5,515 nt of DNA from Akkermansiaceae bacterium (GTDB lineage: Bacteria; Verrucomicrobiota; Verrucomicrobiia; Verrucomicrobiales; Akkermansiaceae), in assembly GCA_023300205.1 (NCBI GenBank), contig JALZVD010000302.1, positions 1 to 5,515 of the forward strand, written 5' to 3'. The translations under genes and the position numbers were made by a program. The notes below the pieces were generated by a model, which worked only from the letters and a program-made list of their open reading frames with translations, ran no database searches and was not told the origin of the DNA. Below are positions 1 through 4,791 of the stretch, piece after piece. How positions within the stretch are numbered: the first letter of the stretch is position 1; the number at the start of each line of letters is the position of its first letter.

Positions 1-1
1 G

Positions 2-712
2 CCTGGGAGGGTGGTGGTTTCTTTAGGAACTTCTGATACTTTTTTTGCGGCGATGCCTGCTGTAGTGTCTGATCCTGAGGGGTGTGGCCATGTGTTTGGG
101 AATCCTGTGAATGGCTCGATGTCGTTGCAGTGTTTTGTGAATGGTTCATTGGCGCGTGAGGCGGTTAAGGATAGGTTTGGCTATGACTGGGATGCGTTCA
201 CGCGGGCGTTTGAGAATACGGCTTGTGGGAATGATAGGAAGTTGATGGTGCCATTTTTCAGTCCTGAATCTAGTCCTAGGGTGTCACTTGAGGCTCCTTT
301 GTTAGAGGGTGGTGATGATTTTAATGACTGGAGGGAGGCGGATGCGGCAGTGCGCGCGTGTGTGGAGGGGCAGTTTATGAATATGAAGCTGAGGACGGAA
401 TGGATGGGGCTGAGGACGGAGGTGATTTACTTGACGGGTGGGGCTTCTAAGAATGATGCGATTGCGCAGGTAGTGGCGGATGTTTTCCAGTCGAGAGTGG
501 AGCGGTTTGCGGTGAGTGGCTCAGTGGGGCTGGGTGCTGCGATGCGTGCTGCTAGTAATAGCCTGGGTAAAAACATAGCGGATCTTGAGGCACAGTTTTG
601 TGAGCCAGATACGCGTAATGTGATGCTGCCTGTGGCTGATGCTATTGTGTATGAGGAGGCAGGGAGGGCGTGGGAGGATCTTTGTGGTTCTTCTGATTCT
701 GTTATTAGCTAG
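2..712 (+). CDS. xylB: Xylulokinase (FGGY family), C-terminal half, truncated by the window edge
   Basis: Cytoplasmic sugar kinase that phosphorylates D-xylulose to xylulose 5-phosphate, feeding the pentose phosphate pathway. The frame is open from base 2, giving 236 visible residues; FGGY kinases are usually about 480-550 residues, so roughly the N-terminal half lies to the left. Seen: SLGTSDTFF near the start, matching the phosphate-binding SLGTSDT motif of xylulokinases of the human XYLB/fungal type; a CFVNGSLARE segment typical of the same group; and YLTGGASKND (GGAS at about 437-448), the adenosine-binding motif of the FGGY C-terminal domain. This is followed by a helix and SGSVGLGAAMRAA, also standard for the family. 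GTG at 11 could look like a start but is internal. No terminator is visible after the TAG stop. Assignment to the FGGY C-terminal domain is firm; xylulose as substrate is likely from the motif variants. Confidence 0.88.
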   Translation, partial: PGRVVVSLGTSDTFFAAMPAVVSDPEGCGHVFGNPVNGSMSLQCFVNGSLAREAVKDRFGYDWDAFTRAFENTACGNDRKLMVPFFSPESSPRVSLEAPLLEGGDDFNDWREADAAVRACVEGQFMNMKLRTEWMGLRTEVIYLTGGASKNDAIAQVVADVFQSRVERFAVSGSVGLGAAMRAASNSLGKNIADLEAQFCEPDTRNVMLPVADAIVYEEAGRAWEDLCGSSDSVIS

Positions 713-825
713 AGCGTTGGAGTCGTTTAAATTCTGAGGGTGAATCAACAAGGGGATGTATTATTTAGGATAAGAGGGTGCAAATATCTGGGCAAAGTGG
801 GGTTGTTTTGTTAGAAAATGGACAT

Positions 826-830
826 GGAAG
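826..830 (+). promoter_or_regulatory. Candidate Shine-Dalgarno (GGAAG) for the YchJ-like gene
   Basis: GGAAG lies 8 bases before the ATG at 839. The in-frame ATGs at 818 and 824 have no comparable purine run at a suitable distance. This favours the later start, although ribosome binding sites in this window are generally weak, so the evidence is modest. Confidence 0.4.
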
Positions 831-838
831 ATGAACCT

Positions 839-1246
839 ATGTTGAAGATCCGTTCGCGGACGGATTGTCCTTGCGGGAGTGAGGAGATTTATCACGACTG
901 TTGCCGTCCTTATCATATTGGTAAGGCGAGCCCGGCTACGGCTGAGTTGTTGATGCGTTCGCGCTACTCGGCATTTTTCTTTAGGCTGGTGGATTACTTG
1001 GTGAGTTCTACTCATCCTGATGTGCGTGAGAAGAATCTACGTGAGGCACTGGATGAAGTGGTGCATGATATGTTGTGGCGCAGTTTGCATATTGTGAGTA
1101 AGAGTAAAGGGACTGCGGAGGATAAGAAGGGGAAGGTGGAGTTTATTGCTCAATACCATTGTGATGATGAGTTCCGTGAGCTGCATGAGAACTCGCGCTT
1201 CAGGAAGTATAAAGGGCAATGGAAGTATGTGGATGAGAAAGGTTAG
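839..1246 (+). CDS. YchJ-like (UPF0225) SEC-C motif protein
   Basis: Small soluble protein, 135 residues from the ATG at 839; in-frame ATGs at 818 and 824 would add seven or five residues. The N-terminus carries a SEC-C zinc-binding motif, CPCG-x7-CC (Cys-x-Cys-x8-Cys-Cys), the same metal-binding type found at the C-terminus of SecA. It is followed by PATAELLMRSRYSAF, the hallmark of the UPF0225/YchJ family, and a C-terminal SRFRKYKGQWKYVD segment matching the family's conserved end. E. coli YchJ has a second SEC-C motif at its C-terminus; this protein ends before that point. The biochemical role of the family is not established; the central fold is NTF2-like by family knowledge. The gene ends in a double stop (TAGTAG), and the next gene starts three bases after the first TAG, suggesting co-transcription. 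The 713-838 stretch upstream shows no gene and no convincing promoter. Confidence 0.85.
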   Translation: MLKIRSRTDCPCGSEEIYHDCCRPYHIGKASPATAELLMRSRYSAFFFRLVDYLVSSTHPDVREKNLREALDEVVHDMLWRSLHIVSKSKGTAEDKKGKVEFIAQYHCDDEFRELHENSRFRKYKGQWKYVDEKG

Positions 1247-1249
1247 TAG

Positions 1250-1753
1250 ATGGATATGTGTGAGGATAAGATTTTAGTTTTTACGCGGATGGGCGCGGAT
1301 GGGTTTGATGATTTCATGGGAGATCCTGAGGTGGTGATCGCTACGGTGGAGGATATGGGTTTTGATCAGGAGGAGATATTGAGTTCGATGACCGCTGGTG
1401 ATCCTGGGCAGTTGATCCAATTGATGGAAGGGCGCTGGAGTGGAGAAGGGGTGAATTTTGCGTTTGAGAATCTGTGGAGTAATCTGTTAGGGAAGTTTCC
1501 TGAGAATAGAATACTCAATATGATTCTTAAGGAGGGGCGGCATTCTCAAATCCATACTGAGTATGGTGAGATACGAGTCCTTAGTGTAGATCAAGTGGTT
1601 CGGGCTAGTGATGGATTGGCAAAGATGGCTATGTTTGATGTGGTTATGGGGGATGAAACTGATTCTATGTTAGAGGATCTTTTTCCGGCGTTGCAGAAGT
1701 TCTTTAGCTATGCCGCTGAAGCGGGAGATTTTGTATTAGTGAGTTGGATTTAA
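1250..1753 (+). CDS. Acidic DUF1877 (YfbM-like) family protein, tentative
   Basis: Protein of 167 residues, cytoplasmic, with no signal peptide or membrane segment and a clear excess of Asp and Glu. The pattern resembles DUF1877/YfbM: an N-terminal helical half, a WSGEGVNFAFENLW-type segment (about residues 68-82) where the family has its buried Trp/His-containing helix, then EIRVLSVDQVVRASDGLAKM (about 107-126), corresponding to the family's RYLTPEEV...AL stretch. The end, LQKFFSYAAEAGDFVLVSWI (148-167), fits the family's closing helix plus beta strand. The match was made by eye, and the middle is divergent. The start at 1250 has AAAGG about 7 bases upstream; ATG at 1256 is an alternative. 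It lies 3 bases after the YchJ-like gene and 29 before the papain-like gene, so an operon is likely. The biochemical function of DUF1877 is unknown to me; an accessory or antagonist role toward its neighbour is speculation. Confidence 0.55.
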   Translation: MDMCEDKILVFTRMGADGFDDFMGDPEVVIATVEDMGFDQEEILSSMTAGDPGQLIQLMEGRWSGEGVNFAFENLWSNLLGKFPENRILNMILKEGRHSQIHTEYGEIRVLSVDQVVRASDGLAKMAMFDVVMGDETDSMLEDLFPALQKFFSYAAEAGDFVLVSWI

Positions 1754-1782
1754 TTTGAGCAAATTGAGGAATTCGGTGTAAG

Positions 1783-2241
1783 TTGAGTAGTATGGTATTT
1801 CTTAAGGCAAATAAAGCAGAGGGGTCTTTCTTAGGAAGGGGGACTCATGTGTGGCTTGAAGTAAGGAATGAAGATGGCGAGAAAACGACTTTTTCAGGGG
1901 CGAAGAGTGGTAAGCTATTGCACGTGGTTACCGATTATAAGCGTGATTATGATAGGGGTCATGACCGAGGGATATTGGAAATTTTAAGACCGGAGGGAAT
2001 GGATGAGAAGGTGTGGGGAGAGGCTGTGATTTCTGCCGCTGAGGAGGTACAGGCTGAGATGCATGGTAATTTTGCGTTTAATGGCTTTTGGCCATGGGGG
2101 GAAACTCGTTCAGGTATGCCTAGGTCTAACTGTTGTTATGTAGCTTCCGAAATAATCAGACGTGCTGGAGGAGAGATTCCTAGCGGCCAGATACGCGGAG
2201 TATTACCTGGGTTGGGCCGAGGTTTGGAAGATTATTTATAG
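1783..2241 (+). CDS. Putative permuted papain-fold (NlpC/P60-like) enzyme
   Basis: Protein of 152 residues starting at TTG (1783), with GAGGA 12 bases upstream; ATG at 1792 would remove three residues. No signal peptide. The order of motifs suggests a circularly permuted papain-like fold, in which the catalytic His comes before the Cys: GTHVWLEV (His22) followed by a strand and FSG near the N-terminus, then SNCCYVASEIIRRAGGEIP (Cys117 or Cys118 at the start of a helix, followed by AGG). The tail has VLPGLGRG. The SNC...AGG...PG-G pattern recalls papain-like C-terminal domains of polymorphic toxins, whose helix often reads NSNSFV...AG. Such folds include peptidases, amidases and acyltransferases, so the substrate cannot be stated. 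The gene lies 29 bases after the DUF1877-like gene and converges with the hydrolase gene, overlapping it by 10 bases. That this is a real gene is fairly sure; the fold assignment is moderate, made by eye. Confidence 0.6.
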   Translation: MSSMVFLKANKAEGSFLGRGTHVWLEVRNEDGEKTTFSGAKSGKLLHVVTDYKRDYDRGHDRGILEILRPEGMDEKVWGEAVISAAEEVQAEMHGNFAFNGFWPWGETRSGMPRSNCCYVASEIIRRAGGEIPSGQIRGVLPGLGRGLEDYL

Positions 2242-3119
2242 TCGCCGATGAAGGTTCCTTCTGGGGCTTCAGGCAAGAATTCATGCTCTGCGATAAAACA
2301 ATCTGAGCTTTCTAGAGACTGGACGAAATTCTGCTGATTGACGTTGAAGTTAAAGAAGCTGTGGGTACCTTGTTTGAATGGATAGAACATACAGATGTTT
2401 TTCTTACGCTGCATTTTCTTAGTGAATTGTTCGATAGTAGCAATAGGAGTGCTCTGATCTGATGCTCCATGATAGAAGATCATGGGTGGGGCATTTCGTT
2501 TAATACAGCGATTGGGACTGGTTTTGATCGCTTCTTGTTTGTCTTCGAAAAGCTCGTAAGCCGCGCTTTTCTTTGTAGTGTCGATGATGGCGCTGTATAG
2601 AATGAGAGCATTTGGACGACTGTCAAATATTCCATTGTCTTCTACATCTGTATTGATAGCAGCGCAAAGGGCAATGTGGGCGCCACTGCCCGCACCGCAG
2701 GCAATGATTTTGTGTGGATCGATTCCGACAAAAGCGTGGTTTTCACGAAGCCATAAGATGAGAGATTGAGCATCTTCAATAGACTCTTTAGGAGTTGAGT
2801 TGTGGAGTGAAGATACGCGGTATTCTGCTAGGACAACGACCGCTCCTCGGATAACGAAATGTAGGGCTTGAGGAGCAAACTGACTCACCATTTGATTGTC
2901 CCATTTACCACCATGATAGAAGACGATCACCGTACGCTGTTCATCTTCTTTAAAATCTTCAGGATAAAGGAAATGGGCATCGAGTTTAGCTGGCTCACCT
3001 GTATTAATATCTAGAGAATCTAGATTTTTATATGTGTGTATAACTTCACCCTTGAGTAGTTCTTGCTCGCGCATGAGTAGGGTGGGTGAGTTATTTTCGA
3101 TAATGGTTTCTGGCTCCAT
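2232..3119 (-). CDS. Alpha/beta hydrolase (esterase/lipase-like, HGG type) with altered nucleophile elbow
   Basis: Protein of 295 residues, apparently cytoplasmic (no signal peptide). It resembles the BD-FAE/hormone-sensitive-lipase-like esterases common in Verrucomicrobiota and Planctomycetota, which hydrolyse esters such as those on polysaccharides. Seen: VIVFYHGGKW (oxyanion-hole HGG, residues 69-71), VVVLAEYRV (94-102), SIEDAQSLILWLREN (113-127) and GIDPHKII (132-139). After these come the nucleophile elbow CGAGSGAHIA (141-150), YHGASDQSTP with the acid Asp221, and GTHSFFNF with the catalytic His253. In the usual GGSAGGH elbow the Ser stands four residues before the His; here Gly occupies that place and Ser145 stands three before it. 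The enzyme may therefore have a shifted nucleophile or be inactive. The start at 3119 lacks a Shine-Dalgarno; its upstream strand is CT-rich. It is a monocistronic minus-strand gene, divergent from the secreted-protein gene and convergent with the papain-like gene. The fold is clear; the substrate is unknown. Confidence 0.82.
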   Translation of the reverse strand: MEPETIIENNSPTLLMREQELLKGEVIHTYKNLDSLDINTGEPAKLDAHFLYPEDFKEDEQRTVIVFYHGGKWDNQMVSQFAPQALHFVIRGAVVVLAEYRVSSLHNSTPKESIEDAQSLILWLRENHAFVGIDPHKIIACGAGSGAHIALCAAINTDVEDNGIFDSRPNALILYSAIIDTTKKSAAYELFEDKQEAIKTSPNRCIKRNAPPMIFYHGASDQSTPIATIEQFTKKMQRKKNICMFYPFKQGTHSFFNFNVNQQNFVQSLESSDCFIAEHEFLPEAPEGTFIGDYK

Positions 3120-3144
3120 GATTTGTTTAGGGAGGGTGAAGTTG

Positions 3145-3223
3145 TTCGTTTATTTTGTAAACGATGTTTTTTTATTTTCTATCCTATCGTTTAAGTGCCA
3201 ATGTTGGTGTATGAATAAACGAT
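3145..3223. repeat. Cluster of TAAACGAT/ATCGTTTA motifs, possible operator
   Basis: TAAACGAT at 3158-3165 and ATCGTTTA at 3186-3193 form a perfect 8-base inverted repeat with a 20-base T-rich spacer. A further exact TAAACGAT lies at 3216-3223, inside codons 2-5 of the secreted-protein gene, and a one-mismatch copy (TTCGTTTA) at 3145-3152. Motif centres are about 13, 28 and 30 bases apart. The position in the divergent spacer between the hydrolase gene and the secreted-protein gene would suit a regulator-binding region; an RNA hairpin is less likely given the long loop. The role is inferred. Confidence 0.4.
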
Positions 3224-4116
3224 TACTTAATCTGTGCACTGTTTTACTTGCTTTTATTTCGATGAATCTAAAGACAGAGGCTCAGGCTAATATAAATGGA
3301 CCGCTGAAAATACAACTTGAAGGTGTATACATGCAGTGGCGCACGGCGATGATCAAGAAAAATTACAACTTATGGGCTCAATATACGGCTAAGCATAGGC
3401 AACAGCACATTAAAAATAGAATTGTTTCTGAGCAAAAGGCATTTCCTGCATGGGTTTTTCAGGTTCCAGTGGCTCCACCAGCTATTATAGGGCTTAAGCC
3501 TTTGAGTGTTTCATCTGCTGGGGCGACTGCGACAGCGGTGTATTTTGGTAAGGTTGATTTTGGTGTGGGAGGGAATCCTACAGAGAACATTCTATTGCTG
3601 AATTTCATCAACGAACAAGGGCGTTGGAAGTATGATAAAGCTGAGTTTATCCGTTTAAATGAATTAGCAGATGTACGTAAGAAGCTAAAAGGAGGAGATT
3701 TGACTTATATCAGACAGAAGGATTTCCAGCCTACAGGAATGGTTCCTAAGATGCCGATCGCTGTTAGACCAGCGAAATATATAGCAAAGGTTTATGCTTT
3801 TTGCCCTGGTAGGGAGGTGAAGATGAAGGTGAATAAAGTGTCTGACCACAGATTTCAAAATACGAAGGTGTCTGAGGTTGTCTTAGGTGGGGGCTTGGAC
3901 GGGCTGAATGAGGTGCAGTTTGCAACGAAGTCATTGGAGGGTAGCACAGGAAAAGAGGCTCTCTGTATTCGTGTTTATTTGATGTCGACAGTGAAGGGGG
4001 TGAATCCGATTAAAGTTTATGAATACTTGGTTAAAGAGGGGGGAGCGGTGAAACAATTTGGTGGTGCAAACTTCACGATAAACCAGGCAGAGATAAATAA
4101 GCTTAAGGGGCAGTAG
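3211..4116 (+). CDS. Secreted two-part protein of unknown function, resembling a Verrucomicrobiota family
   Basis: Protein of 301 residues from the ATG at 3211. It begins with a Sec signal peptide: MNKR, a hydrophobic stretch (about 5-20) and a likely cut after AQA (24-26), so it should act in the periplasm or outside the cell. The frame is open further upstream, but the ATG at 3211 places the signal peptide at the N-terminus and is preferred; a Shine-Dalgarno is not obvious. Residues 30-150 (LEGVYMQWRTAMIKKNYNLW, later ILLLNFINEQGRWKYD) show an opening helix, then strands ending in a G-x-WK-x-D pattern. This resembles NTF2-like/SnoaL folds, a guess by eye. Residues 185-275 look like a mostly beta domain with KYIAKVYAFCPG and a second Cys at 252; a disulfide between Cys199 and Cys252 is possible. 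The sequence resembles proteins I recall from Rubritalea/Akkermansia-type genomes, with no assigned function. Divergent from the hydrolase gene. Confidence 0.78.
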   Translation: MNKRLLNLCTVLLAFISMNLKTEAQANINGPLKIQLEGVYMQWRTAMIKKNYNLWAQYTAKHRQQHIKNRIVSEQKAFPAWVFQVPVAPPAIIGLKPLSVSSAGATATAVYFGKVDFGVGGNPTENILLLNFINEQGRWKYDKAEFIRLNELADVRKKLKGGDLTYIRQKDFQPTGMVPKMPIAVRPAKYIAKVYAFCPGREVKMKVNKVSDHRFQNTKVSEVVLGGGLDGLNEVQFATKSLEGSTGKEALCIRVYLMSTVKGVNPIKVYEYLVKEGGAVKQFGGANFTINQAEINKLKGQ

Positions 4117-4156
4117 CCTAGAAATAGCTTATCTAGTGTCTTATGATTTGTGTTAT

Positions 4157-4180
4157 AGGTAATGTAAAAGGTAATGTAAA
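4157..4180 (+). repeat. Two tandem copies of AGGTAATGTAAA
   Basis: The 12-mer AGGTAATGTAAA occurs twice with no gap (4157-4168 and 4169-4180), about 60 bases before the lipoprotein start. It could be a regulator site, with one helical turn plus a little between copies, or a chance duplication. No function is shown. Confidence 0.6.
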
Positions 4181-4198
4181 AAATAATCAGGATTTTAT

Positions 4199-4229
4199 TT
4201 GAATTCATCAGCAAGGTCACTAGTATACA
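4199..4229 (+). promoter_or_regulatory. Weak candidate sigma-70-type promoter for the lipoprotein gene
   Basis: TTGAAT (4199-4204) and TATACA (4224-4229) are 19 bases apart, each matching four of six consensus positions. The -10 ends nine bases before the ATG at 4239, so transcription would begin almost at the start codon. Weak by sequence alone. Confidence 0.22.
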
Positions 4230-4238
4230 AACTTATCT

Positions 4239-4562
4239 ATGAAAACCATGATCAAACTCTTCGCTATGGCTCTATTCGCAGTTCAGTTCACCTCATGTTG
4301 TAACTACAACAAGACAGGTAGCATTTCTGGGGAAAAGACAATTTTAGTTAATGAAAGTAATGGCTCTAAAGGAGGCATGACTACTGTCGAGAAAATAGTA
4401 AAGGTGAACCACGATTGTAATACGTGTGGATCATCTTACTGTCCTAAGCCACAGTGCTGCGGCATCATCAACAGGAGTGTGACTTCACGTGCTACAGGTC
4501 AATCAGGAACAGGAGAGCCACACATTGGTTTGATTCCTACAATGAAGACATTGGCGCCATAG
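4239..4562 (+). CDS. Small cysteine-rich lipoprotein, function unknown
   Basis: Protein of 107 residues with a lipoprotein-type signal: MKTMIK, a hydrophobic run (about 7-17), then FTSC, a lipobox with Cys20 as the likely lipidated residue. It would be anchored in a membrane, facing the periplasm or the surface. The mature part is short and polar. It has a cysteine cluster: His58-x-Cys60-x2-Cys63-x4-Cys68-x4-Cys73-Cys74, besides Cys21 next to the lipidated Cys. The cluster could bind metal or form disulfides. The tail (about 78-107) is rich in Gly, Ser, Thr and Pro and looks disordered. I do not recognise a family. The start at 4239 has no Shine-Dalgarno; ATG at 4248 is an alternative that shortens the signal by three residues. 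The gene stands alone, with a tandem repeat upstream and a strong terminator 68 bases after its stop. Confidence 0.75.
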   Translation: MKTMIKLFAMALFAVQFTSCCNYNKTGSISGEKTILVNESNGSKGGMTTVEKIVKVNHDCNTCGSSYCPKPQCCGIINRSVTSRATGQSGTGEPHIGLIPTMKTLAP

Positions 4563-4629
4563 TTTTTGGAGTACTCTTTTTATATACTTTCATATAACAA
4601 TACATACTAAACACACACACCTACGAAAT

Positions 4630-4670
4630 AACGCTCACTTGGTTCTGCCGAGTGAGCGTTGTTTTTTTTT
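4630..4670 (+). terminator. Rho-independent terminator after the lipoprotein gene
   Basis: AACGCTCACTTGG (4630-4642) pairs with CCGAGTGAGCGTT (4648-4660), a 13-base stem with one T-G wobble and a five-base loop, TTCTG. A G and nine T follow (4661-4670). The outer ten pairs are perfect. This is a textbook intrinsic terminator for plus-strand transcripts; it separates the lipoprotein gene from the E2 gene. The rest of 4563-4629 is AT-rich and shows nothing else. Confidence 0.93.
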
Positions 4671-4715
4671 AGAGTCGTAGAGTTTTGTAATCTAAGATTG
4701 ATGGAGAAAATAGCA

Positions 4716-4721
4716 TATAAT
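4716..4721 (+). promoter_or_regulatory. Candidate -10 box (TATAAT) for the E2 gene
   Basis: A perfect TATAAT lies 46 bases after the terminator and 70 before the E2 start, which is where a promoter is needed. No good -35 stands at 16-18 bases; TTGATG at 4698-4703 is only 12 bases away. A leader of about 64 bases would follow. Confidence 0.38.
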
Positions 4722-4791
4722 CCTTGCTCAAAGACTCATTTTCTAAGAGAACTATTATCATTAATTAACTTAATCCACTCAATAGAAATTT

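Noticed and set aside
388..420. Repeated GCTGAGGACGGA (LRTE twice) in the xylulokinase gene
   Set aside because: The two copies are in frame and 21 bases apart, in a helix where related kinases have a similar length and a similar pattern, so it is probably not a recent duplication.
521..751. Minus-strand open frame opposite the xylulokinase end
   Set aside because: It lies mainly over a well-supported plus-strand kinase domain, and its composition (Arg, His, Thr, Ile rich) is that of a shadow frame.
761..1219. Minus-strand open frames opposite the YchJ-like gene
   Set aside because: The plus strand encodes recognisable SEC-C and UPF0225 motifs; the opposite frames show no motif.
2578..2769. 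Plus-strand open frame inside the hydrolase gene
   Set aside because: It is antisense to the conserved elbow region of the hydrolase, with no motif of its own.
3034..3210. Upstream extension of the secreted-protein frame
   Set aside because: It would bury the signal peptide and overlap the start of the divergent hydrolase gene; the ATG at 3211 fits the signal peptide.
4091..4136. Possible hairpins around the end of the secreted-protein gene (ATAAGC/GCTTAT, CTAGA/TCTAG)
   Set aside because: Arms are five to six bases, AT-rich and without a following T-run, so no terminator can be supported.
4017..4220. Minus-strand open frame over the end of the secreted-protein gene
   Set aside because: Low-complexity Ile/Thr/Tyr composition from AT-rich DNA, with no motif.
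4608..4620. Short CA dinucleotide run before the terminator
   Set aside because: Only about five units, too short to call a microsatellite or a regulatory element.
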